A stretch of DNA of 64,000 bases, taken from positions 1 to 64,000 of the forward strand of contig JAEZZA010000002.1 in NCBI GenBank assembly GCA_023442525.1, written 5' to 3'. The DNA comes from Bacteroidota bacterium. Its GTDB lineage: Bacteria; Bacteroidota; Bacteroidia; Bacteroidales; UBA10428. Shown piece by piece: positions 54,273 through 63,200 of the stretch; positions within the stretch are counted from its first letter, which is position 1, and the number at the start of each line of letters is the position of its first letter. Below the pieces are notes generated by a model. It searched no databases and was not told where the DNA came from. It saw nothing but the letters and a program-made list of their open reading frames with translations. Both the position numbers and the translations under genes were made by a program.

Positions 54273-55478
54273 ATGAAACCAGTATTAAATTTAATTTCAG
54301 CCTTATTATTGTTGACATGGATATGGCAATCCCCTCTCACTGCCCAGGAAAACACAGAGGATGGTCGCATAGGTGAGATTGAAGGGCGTCTCAATGCCCT
54401 CGATGAAAAGTCCGCAATCCATGAATCCGACCTGGGAAAACTTACCAAAATAAAAGTGTCGGGATACATACAGGCGCAGTTTGAAAATTACCAGGGCGAT
54501 CTGGTGAAGACCAATGAGGCATTTAACACTTTCTACATCAGGCGTGCCCGTGTTAAGTTTACATACGAAGCGACCGATGGAGTGAAATTTGTTTTACAGC
54601 CCGATTTCAGCACAGGTAACCTTTCATTAAAAGACGCATACGCGGTTGCTTCATTACCAAAATTGCCATGGCTCGCTTTATGGGCTGGCCAATTCAACCG
54701 GCTCAACTACGAAGTGGAGTATTCTTCGGGTCAGAGAGAAGTCCTTGAAAGGTCACGTGTGATACGTACCATTTACCCGGGAGAACGCGAAGTTGGTGCC
54801 AAACTTGAGGCAAGCCCCGCTCAACTGCCTTTAAAACTTCAACTGGCACTATTGAACGGGAACTTCACAGGAAAGGAGCAAAAAGATTCCGACACCCGTA
54901 AAGATTTTATGGCACGCGCCGTTTACTCCATAAACATTCCGTCGGCAGGCGTGGGTATCGACCTGGGTGCTCATACCTATTACGGTGGTTTACGGGCGAA
55001 AAATAATTACATATCAGGTTCGGATAACATCCTGGATACCAGTTCGGTAAATAATGGTTCCTACCTCGACAAAAAATGGCTGGGAGGTGAAATTCAGATG
55101 TACTTTGACCTGTTGGGAGGAATGGCGGTGAAAGGAGAATATATTGCCGGCCAGAATGCAAATGCTGGTGATTCGCGCACCAATCCTAACAAGATCAGAA
55201 AATTCAGCGGCTATTATGCCTATTTCATAAAAAATATAGGTACCAAAAACCAATTTGTTCTAAGATTCGATCAATTTGACCCCAATACTGAACTTTCCGG
55301 TGACGAAGCAGGTAAGGAAGTATATTACCGGACACTGACTCTGGCATGGCAATATTACCTGAACGACAATATCCGGTTTTCAATCAACTATGAAATTCCA
55401 AGAAATGAAAAAAGCACTGCCATACCTGACGACCTTGAGGATAATGTATTGGGGATACGAATGCAGGCGAAGTTCTGA
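54273..55478 (+). CDS. Phosphate-selective porin (OprO/OprP family)
   Basis: 401 residues. A signal peptide (about 1-24, ending LTAQE) is followed by a short coiled coil (GRIGEIEGRLNALDEKSAI), then a barrel that starts VSGYIQAQFENYQGD with YIRRARVKFTYEATDGVKFV, the porin O/P signature, and ends with IRMQAKF (terminal Phe). It should admit phosphate or polyphosphate across the outer membrane. It leads the pst cluster and sits behind a candidate pho box. Confidence 0.9.
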   Translation: MKPVLNLISALLLLTWIWQSPLTAQENTEDGRIGEIEGRLNALDEKSAIHESDLGKLTKIKVSGYIQAQFENYQGDLVKTNEAFNTFYIRRARVKFTYEATDGVKFVLQPDFSTGNLSLKDAYAVASLPKLPWLALWAGQFNRLNYEVEYSSGQREVLERSRVIRTIYPGEREVGAKLEASPAQLPLKLQLALLNGNFTGKEQKDSDTRKDFMARAVYSINIPSAGVGIDLGAHTYYGGLRAKNNYISGSDNILDTSSVNNGSYLDKKWLGGEIQMYFDLLGGMAVKGEYIAGQNANAGDSRTNPNKIRKFSGYYAYFIKNIGTKNQFVLRFDQFDPNTELSGDEAGKEVYYRTLTLAWQYYLNDNIRFSINYEIPRNEKSTAIPDDLEDNVLGIRMQAKF

Positions 55479-55488
55479 GGAGAACAAA

Positions 55489-55545
55489 GATTAAAGAGCA
55501 ACAAAGAAGAGCAAAGATTAAAGAGCAAAGAACAAAGAGACTACA
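55489..55545 (+). repeat. Purine-rich AACAAAGA/AGAGCAAAG repeat
   Basis: Short words such as AAAGATTAAAGAGCAA and GAACAAAGA recur several times between the porin and pstS genes. Three GACTTA words follow at 55555, 55565 and 55574. No function can be read, and no pho-box spacing is seen here. Confidence 0.5.
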
Positions 55546-55594
55546 CGACTGTAGGACTTAATAAGACTTAAATGACTTAATTAATAACAAACAC

Positions 55595-56422
55595 ATGAAA
55601 AAAGTTAAAATAACATTGATTCTGATTGCTGCACTGGTACTAACAGGTGCTTTTATGCAACAGACAAAAATTACCATTAAAGGATCAGACACCATGGTTA
55701 TACTATCCCAGCGGTGGGCGGAAATCTATATGAAAAGCAATCCTAATGCTTCCATCCAGGTTACCGGAGGAGGATCGGGTGTTGGTATTGCCGCACTGAT
55801 CAATGGTACTACAGATATGGCAACTTCAAGCCGGCCAATTAAATCCACAGAGGTGCAAAAACTGAAAGACCGTTATAACACACTTGGAGTAGAGATCCCC
55901 TGCGCAAAAGACGGCATTACCGTTTTTCTGCACGAATCGAACAGTTTGAATGAACTTAGCATTAAACAGCTCAGTGATATCTACCAGGGAAAGATAACTA
56001 ACTGGAAACAAGTGGGTGGTGCTGATGCTCCCATAAAACTTTACGGTAGGGAAAACAGTTCAGGAACATATGCCTTTTTCAAGGAAGAAGTTGTGAAAGG
56101 TGATTATGCTGCGAGTTGCCAGACGCTTCCAGGTACAGCAGCAGTGGTGAATGCGGTTAAAAAAGATAAATACGGGATCGGCTACGGCGGTGCCGCTTAT
56201 GCCGAAGGTGTGAAGCATTGTGCCGTGAAAAAGGATGCCTCCTCCAAAGCAATTCATCCGTCGGCTGCGACCATTGCCAAAAATGAATATCCCATTACCA
56301 GATATCTGTATATTTATATGAGGAATAAACCTGTGGGAGAAGTAAAAAAATTCGTCGACTGGATTCTTAGCCCCGATGGGCAGAAAATTATCACTGAAGT
56401 AGGCTATTTCCCTGTAAGGTAA
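55595..56422 (+). CDS. pstS: Phosphate ABC transporter substrate-binding protein
   Basis: 275 residues, short compared with E. coli PstS but usual for this subfamily. A signal peptide is followed by ITIKGSDTMVILSQRWAEIY, VTGGGSGVGIAAL, TDMATSSRPI and GRENSSGTYAFF, the phosphate-contacting loops. It captures periplasmic phosphate for PstCAB. No lipobox is seen. Confidence 0.94.
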   Translation: MKKVKITLILIAALVLTGAFMQQTKITIKGSDTMVILSQRWAEIYMKSNPNASIQVTGGGSGVGIAALINGTTDMATSSRPIKSTEVQKLKDRYNTLGVEIPCAKDGITVFLHESNSLNELSIKQLSDIYQGKITNWKQVGGADAPIKLYGRENSSGTYAFFKEEVVKGDYAASCQTLPGTAAVVNAVKKDKYGIGYGGAAYAEGVKHCAVKKDASSKAIHPSAATIAKNEYPITRYLYIYMRNKPVGEVKKFVDWILSPDGQKIITEVGYFPVR

Positions 56423-56446
56423 CCTTTTACGATCAGCGCCGCAAAA

Positions 56447-57676
56447 GTGGAAAAGCTAAAAAAAACGAAAAAGAGCAAGATCGCATACACGCCGGAAAAG
56501 TCGCCCCTGCTTAAAAAAAAGCTGAGGATTACCGACTGGCTTGCTGAATACATAATCAAGAGTGTAGCTTTTTTGTCCATTACTTTCGTGGCCCTTATTT
56601 TCATTTTTGTGTTCCGTGAAACTTTGCCCCTGTTTAAAAGCAGTTCAACGGCATTTCCGGAACTGAATGCCGGCTATACATCAGAATCACCTGAAGGAGG
56701 TCTGCAACCTGAGACTTACGGTGCAGGAGCAGACGAACTTAAACCAGAAACTTATGGTGCTCCTGCGAGTGAAGAATTAAAACCCGAAACATACGGTATT
56801 GTTAATGAGGAGGAACTAAAGCCCGAAACTTACGGAGATGCGGTAGAAGATTTAAACGAAGCCGAGGACGATCCTGAAGAACTGCAGATTGTTCCCGTGC
56901 CGGTTGAGGAAAACCGTCAGGCAGTTTCCACGTTACTTTCAAAAGACTGGCAGCCGGTATCCGACCGGCCCCGATATGGTTTATTACCCCTGTTTTTAGG
57001 AACCTTCAAGGTTACCATAATAGCCATTCTTTTCGCCGCACCCATTGCAATTCTGGCTGCAATCTATACAGCCCTGTTTGCACCTCCCCGGCTGCGTGAA
57101 ATCATTAAGCCTGCAGTTGAACTGCTGGCCGGATTTCCTTCGGTAGTAATAGGCTTTTTCGCCTTAATGGTACTGGCCTCTTTTTTCCAGAATCTGTTCG
57201 GCTATTCCGGCAGGTTAAATGCCTTCGTAGGTGGTTTCGCCATGGCACTTGCAGCTATACCTGTAATATACACCCTCACTGAGGATGCACTGACCTCGGT
57301 TCCACGAACCTATCTCGAGGCCAGTCTGGGCCTTGGTGCCAGCCTGAGGCAAACGGCCTTCAGCGTCATATTACCCTCAGCCACACCTGGAATATTTGCA
57401 GCTGTAATTCTGGGAATTGGCCGGGTATTCGGTGAAACAATGATTGCCCTTATGGCCACAGGCAATGCAGCACTGATTTCCCTGAATCCTTTTGATTCAA
57501 TAAGAACATTATCCGCAACCATTGGTGCAGAGATGGCCGAAGTAGTATTTGGAGATACTCATTACAGCGTATTGTTCCTAATAGGTTCCCTACTCTTCAT
57601 TTTCACGTTCGGGTTGAACGCACTGGCAGAGTTTTATTTCCGGAACAGGCTTATTCGTCGTTTGCAGGGTAAATAA
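56447..57676 (+). CDS. pstC: Phosphate ABC transporter permease PstC with repeat insertion
   Basis: 409 residues from GTG 56447 (no suitable ATG), about 90 longer than usual. After TM1 (about 37-57) there is an acidic insertion (about 66-160) with four 7-residue repeats: LQPETYG at 86 and LKPETYG at 98, 111 and 124. The normal sequence then resumes (YGLLPLFLGTFKVTIIAILF), with the permease EAA-type loop (LEASLGLGASLRQTAFSVILP). The insertion lies in the first periplasmic loop. PstC forms the channel with PstA. Confidence 0.92.
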   Translation: MEKLKKTKKSKIAYTPEKSPLLKKKLRITDWLAEYIIKSVAFLSITFVALIFIFVFRETLPLFKSSSTAFPELNAGYTSESPEGGLQPETYGAGADELKPETYGAPASEELKPETYGIVNEEELKPETYGDAVEDLNEAEDDPEELQIVPVPVEENRQAVSTLLSKDWQPVSDRPRYGLLPLFLGTFKVTIIAILFAAPIAILAAIYTALFAPPRLREIIKPAVELLAGFPSVVIGFFALMVLASFFQNLFGYSGRLNAFVGGFAMALAAIPVIYTLTEDALTSVPRTYLEASLGLGASLRQTAFSVILPSATPGIFAAVILGIGRVFGETMIALMATGNAALISLNPFDSIRTLSATIGAEMAEVVFGDTHYSVLFLIGSLLFIFTFGLNALAEFYFRNRLIRRLQGK

Positions 57677-58582
57677 ATGAGTATGATGAACCGCCATACG
57701 AAAGATACAATCATCAAGGCTCTTACGGCAGCCTGTGTTTTGGTCATACTGTTCATTATTTTTACCATTCTTTTCATCACCATTGCAGGCGGATGGGAAA
57801 CGCTTTCCTGGGAATTCTTCACGCAATTCCCCACCGAAGGAATGACAAAAGGCGGGATATTTCCAGCCATTGTCGGTACCGCACTGATGACCCTGGTGAT
57901 GACTATTGCAGCCGTTCCCCTGGGTGCTATAACTGCTATATACCTGTCGGAATATGCGTTGGAACATTCGGTTATGGCCAAAACAATACGGTTTGCAGTT
58001 AAAACGCTGGCCGTTGTGCCTTCAATTATATTCGGTCTTTTCGGACTTGGTTTCTTCATAAAATTTGTAGGTTACAATATGGATAAAGTATTGTATAACG
58101 GCAATCTGCACTGGGGTCAGCCAAATCTTTTGTGGGCCAGCCTCACCATGGCCCTGCTGACTCTTCCTATCGTAATCGTATCTGTTGAAGAATCCATTCG
58201 GACCGTACCCCGGGAAATGCGCGAAGCAAGCCTGGCACTTGGCGCCACCAAATGGCAGACTATACGAAAAGTGGTTATCCCCGGTTCCATATCAGGTATA
58301 CTTACAGGTACCATACTGGCCATCAGCCGCGGGGCAGGCGAAGTAGCACCCATACTGTTTACCGGCGCCGCGTATTACCTGGCCGATGTGCCCGACCGGA
58401 TGAGCGAACAATTTATGTCGCTCGGTTATCATATTTATATTATGTCAACTCAATCCACAAACGTGGACGATACCCTGCCTTTGCAGTTCGCCACTACATT
58501 GGTACTCCTGTTGCTCACCTTTTCACTGAGCATGATCGCAGTATTTCTAAGGTATCGTATTCGAAAAAAAGCCATCCGATGA
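57677..58582 (+). CDS. pstA: Phosphate ABC transporter permease PstA
   Basis: 301 residues, six-TM permease. The first periplasmic loop has TLSWEFFTQFPTEGMTKGGI, and the EAA loop is MREASLALGATKWQTIRKVVIP. It starts directly after the pstC stop and overlaps pstB by 4 bp (ATGA). Confidence 0.95.
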   Translation: MSMMNRHTKDTIIKALTAACVLVILFIIFTILFITIAGGWETLSWEFFTQFPTEGMTKGGIFPAIVGTALMTLVMTIAAVPLGAITAIYLSEYALEHSVMAKTIRFAVKTLAVVPSIIFGLFGLGFFIKFVGYNMDKVLYNGNLHWGQPNLLWASLTMALLTLPIVIVSVEESIRTVPREMREASLALGATKWQTIRKVVIPGSISGILTGTILAISRGAGEVAPILFTGAAYYLADVPDRMSEQFMSLGYHIYIMSTQSTNVDDTLPLQFATTLVLLLLTFSLSMIAVFLRYRIRKKAIR

Positions 58583-59346
58583 AAGATCCTAAGGAAAAGA
58601 AAGTACAGGTCTCCAAACTGAATGTTTATTACGGCTCCAACCGGGCCTTAAAGGACATTTCAATGGATATACCCGAAAGGAAAGTTACTGCCTTTATAGG
58701 ACCTTCAGGTTGCGGCAAATCCACCTTTCTGAGAACACTGAACCGGATGAACGACCTGATCGATAATTTCAGGGTTGAGGGTGAGGTAAATATCGACGAT
58801 ATTAATATCTATGATAAAAATGTAGATGTGGTAAGTCTCCGGAAAAAAGTAGGCATGATCTTTCAGAAATCCAATCCTTTTGCCAAGTCAATATTCGACA
58901 ACGTGGCTTACGGTCCGCGTATAAACGGCATAAATGACAAAAAAGCGCTTGCTGAGATCGTTGAAAAATCGCTTCAACAGGCAGCCATCTGGGATGAAGT
59001 GAAGGACCGCCTTGGTTCTTCGGCCCTAAGCCTGTCGGGTGGCCAGCAACAGAGGATCTGTATAGCACGCACTCTGGCTATTAATCCGGACATTATTCTG
59101 ATGGATGAACCTGCAAGTGCGCTCGATCCCATATCAACGTCCAAAATTGAAGAATTGATCCATCAGCTTAAGAATTTTTATACCATAATTATTGTAACGC
59201 ATAATATGCAGCAGGCTGCACGTACAAGCGACCTGACAGCTTTCTTTTATCTGGGTGAACTGATCGAAATGGATAAAACCAGGAATATATTCACCAACCC
59301 GGCAAAAAAGCAAACTGAAGATTATATTTCCGGAAGATTCGGATAA
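58579..59346 (+). CDS. pstB: Phosphate ABC transporter ATP-binding protein
   Basis: 255 residues from ATG 58579 (ATGA overlap with pstA). Walker A GPSGCGKST, Q-loop, signature LSGGQQQR, Walker B IILMDEPASALDP and the His switch in IIVTHNMQQAARTSD are all present, along with the PstB-type start KLNVYYGSNRALKDI. It energises PstCA. Confidence 0.97.
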   Translation: MKDPKEKKVQVSKLNVYYGSNRALKDISMDIPERKVTAFIGPSGCGKSTFLRTLNRMNDLIDNFRVEGEVNIDDINIYDKNVDVVSLRKKVGMIFQKSNPFAKSIFDNVAYGPRINGINDKKALAEIVEKSLQQAAIWDEVKDRLGSSALSLSGGQQQRICIARTLAINPDIILMDEPASALDPISTSKIEELIHQLKNFYTIIIVTHNMQQAARTSDLTAFFYLGELIEMDKTRNIFTNPAKKQTEDYISGRFG

Positions 59347-59362
59347 CATTAAAACTAACTCT

Positions 59363-60016
59363 ATGCAATCTTTTTTTGAAACCGAAATAACTAAACTCAG
59401 GAAGCGTATCCTGAAAATGCTTGATATCGTGGATATGCAGCTGGCAAAGGCTGACCAGGCATTGTTTAGCAACGATGCAGAGGTTACCGGGCCAGCCCTG
59501 AAAAACGAAAACCAGCTTGATAAACTCGATATCAAGATCGATAAGCTATGTCAGCGAATTTTTGCCCTCACTCAGCCTGTAGCTGGCGATCTTCGGTTTA
59601 TCATGTCATCGCTTCGCATAGGTAACGAAATTGAACGGATCGGTGACATAGCGCTCGATATCATCAACCGTTCTGAAACGGTACGAAGCTACCCTGATGT
59701 GCTGAAAGATTATAAAATACATAAAGTTCTCAGGCAAGCGGTAAATTTGAATAAGAAACTGATAGAGGCTTACGCAAACAACAATCCCATCCTCGCTAAG
59801 GAAACGTTTGAAAGTTGCAAGGAACTGGGAGATACCTGTAATACCATATTTAATGATATCATTGGTGAAATGACTAAAAAATCGCAGGTTATTACAATTG
59901 CTACTGATCTGATATTGATTGTCAGAGATATTGAAAGGATCGGCGATCATATGGAAAATATAGCTGATTCGGTAGTGTTTACAGCCGAGGGTAACCGGAT
60001 AAAGCACAAAGAATAA
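59363..60016 (+). CDS. phoU: Phosphate-transport regulator PhoU
   Basis: 217 residues, all-helical with two PhoU repeats. Metal-binding-like motifs are in MSSLRIGNEIERIGDIALDI and LIVRDIERIGDHMENIADSV. PhoU couples the Pst transporter to PhoR signalling and dampens the regulon. It is the last gene of the pst operon. Confidence 0.95.
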   Translation: MQSFFETEITKLRKRILKMLDIVDMQLAKADQALFSNDAEVTGPALKNENQLDKLDIKIDKLCQRIFALTQPVAGDLRFIMSSLRIGNEIERIGDIALDIINRSETVRSYPDVLKDYKIHKVLRQAVNLNKKLIEAYANNNPILAKETFESCKELGDTCNTIFNDIIGEMTKKSQVITIATDLILIVRDIERIGDHMENIADSVVFTAEGNRIKHKE

Positions 60017-60219
60017 CGGGTTTTAACACCAAGATCTAAAGCTGCGATCATCCATGCATTAATCGACACATCAAATTGATCTTTCAATTACTAAATTTCC
60101 GGTTTCGTCAAATTACTGCTTATTATTATCCTTAAAATTGACTTCCGCTTCATAGTGTGGTAACTTTCTATTGATTTCAACCTCTCAGTTAAGTTTAATC
60201 AAACCCTAAATCCTGAACC

Positions 60220-63200
60220 ATGAAATCGTACAAAGTTCCGTTTTTGACGTGTCTTTTCTTTTCTTTTGCCCTATTGTCTTTTGGACAGATAAGAGAAATA
60301 ACTGATCTGAATAACTGGAAATTTTTTCTTAACCCCGCTCAACAAGCCTCTTCGCCAAGCTACGACGACAGCAGGTGGCCCTCTGTTAATCTTCCCCATA
60401 CATGGAACGCAGAAGATGGGTATTATTCTGATTATTTTAAAGGAACAGGATGGTATAGAAAAAAAATAGTCATTCCATCTTCGTTCTCAGGTAAGAGAAT
60501 TTACCTGAAATTTGAACATGCTAATCTTGTTGCTCAATTGTACGTAAACGGCAATAACATTGGTACTCATGAGGGAGGTTATGCTTCATTCATATTTGAC
60601 ATTACATCAAAGTTAAACATTGGAACAGAGAATACTTTTGCTGTGAAGGTGGATAATAGCGTTGATGGTAAAATTGCCCCTCTTTCAGGCGATTTTACTT
60701 TTTTCGGAGGAATCACGGGAAATGTACAGATGATAGCTACGAATAATGTAAATATTTGTCTTGAAGATTATGCGTCTCCCGGGATTTATATTACTCAGAC
60801 GAATGTAACAAAATCGCAGTCTACAATTGACATTAAAGTTCTTTTAGATAATCACACATTGCAAATGAAATCTGTCAGTGTTGAATTGAAGATAACACGT
60901 AACGATCAAACATCGGTGGCATTTGATCAGAAGACAGTAACGATACTTCCAAATACCTTAAAAGAACCCGTTCTTTTCAATGCTGCCATTTCCAACCCCA
61001 TACTTTGGGATGCAAAGAATAATCCTTACTTGTACTCTGTTATAGTTACATTGAAAGAAGCTAATACCATCCTTGATCAAGTTTCACAACCTTTGGGAAT
61101 CAGATATTTTGAGATCAGACAGGATTCCGGATTTTTCTTAAATGGCAAACAATATCCGCTCTATGGGTTAAACCTTCATGAGGATCGTCCCGGTAAGGGA
61201 AGAGCCATTTCAGATGATGATCGTCTCGAAGACCTTAACATGATTAATGAAATTGGAGCCACCTTTCTCAGGTTGTCACATTACCAACATGGTGCTTTTA
61301 CCTATGATTTTGCCGACAAAAATGGATTGATATTGTGGACTGAAATACCTTTGATCGATCATATTAATACAACCGACCCTGACTATTTTAGGTCCAATAT
61401 CAAGAATCAGCTCAGAGAACTGATCAGGCAAAATTACAATCATCCTTCCGTTTGTTTCTGGGGTTTATTCAACGAAATTCTCAACCAAACCGGACCAAAT
61501 CCTATTTCATTAATTACAGAGCTAAATGACCTGGCTAAAACCGAGGATCCGGGACGACATACTGTGGCAGCTAACAATAAGCCTGATTATCCTGTCAATG
61601 TAAGCAACATTACAGATCTGATCTCTCATAACCGTTATTATGGATGGTATTATGGAATAACTGCTGATTTGCAATCATGGATTGATCAGGTTAAACCAGC
61701 AAGTAATGGAATTCCAGTCGGAATAAGCGAATACGGAGGAGGGGCAAGCATATTTCATCATGAGTTAAATCCTGAAATGCCTGGGGTACTTAAACAGTCC
61801 TGGCATCCTGAAGAATTGCAAAATGAGATACATGAAGGCTACTGGAAAATTATCAAAAAGAATCCATTCCTATGGCAAACAACTGCCTGGGTGGCATTTG
61901 ATTTCATTTCACATAAAAAAATTGATGGCGATAAGGTGGGGATTAACGATAAAGGACTTGTTTCCCATGACAGAACCACTAAAAAGGATGCGTATTATTT
62001 TTATAAATCTCAATGGACAAAACATCCTCTTATCTATATTACAAGCAGAAGGTTTAAACAGCGGCCGACTGGAAATACTTACATTAAAGTTTACTCAAAT
62101 TGCGATTCTGTTGAGGTGCAGGTTAATGATAAAAGCCTGGGATACAAAAAGTCTGTCGACGGCATATTTAAATGGGAAAACATTGGTCTTGACAAAGGAG
62201 TCAACTATATAAAAGCCCGAAGCTTTTCCGATGAGGAATATATAGCCGACTCATGCATTTGGATATATGGAGGATTACCAACAGAACCTGAGATTAAAAT
62301 AAATTTTTCAAGAATAGGTTCACTCAATCCTTCCGGCTATATCGCTGACAATGGGCTTAAGTTTCCACATCAGGAAAATAATCTCACTTTTGGGTGGAAT
62401 ATAGATAACACCGCTAATTCGAGAGACAGAAATATGTTTGATAATAAACTGTATGATACTTTCAATCATCTTCAGAAAAGTGGCACAAATTATATCTGGG
62501 AAATCATATTAAATAATGGATTATACTATTTGGAGCTGGTAGCTGGTGATCCATTATTCTTTGACAGTCATCATAAGATTATTGCAGAAAACCGTGTTAT
62601 ACTTGATGGCGTTCCGGATCATTCAAAAATGTGGATTTATTCCGGTGATACGGTGTCAGTCTCGGACGGCAGGTTGACCATTTCAGCAGCCACGGATGCA
62701 TTGAATTCTAAGATTAACTTTTTACAGATAACCCGGATTGATTCGGTGAATTTAAGCTCTGATAAAAAAGTAAAACAATCAAGCATATTATACAACGGCA
62801 TTGCAGAAAGAGCTATTGATGGTAATACCGACGGAAAATGGACGAATGGTTCTGTAATTCATACTGATTACGATGCGAATGCCTGGTGGGAAATGGATCT
62901 CGGTAAAATTCACACTATATCATCCATTGAAATTTGGGATAGAACTGATAATTGCTGCAACAATCGTTTATCAGATTTTTATCTCATTGCAAGCTCTGAT
63001 CCGTTTGTTTCACAAGACCTCAATGAGACTCTATCACAACAGAATATCTGGTTCCAACATCAGATGTCAAGTCCCGAGCCTAACATGGCCTTCCCGGTCA
63101 ACCGTTCCGGACAGTACATACGGATCCAGCTTAATAAAACCAATAACTTAAACCTTGCCGAAGTAATTGTAAACGGTCACATCCAATTGCCACCCAAATC

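Noticed and set aside
55489..55594. A pho box directly upstream of pstS
   Set aside because: The GACTTA words are 10 and 9 bp apart and unlike TAACATT; pstS is more likely read from the porin promoter.
60220..62300. Frameshifted or broken glycosidase, since only short closed frames are seen in this stretch
   Set aside because: Stretches translated from ATG 60220 along its length stay in one frame with both catalytic motifs in register. The gene simply runs off the window.
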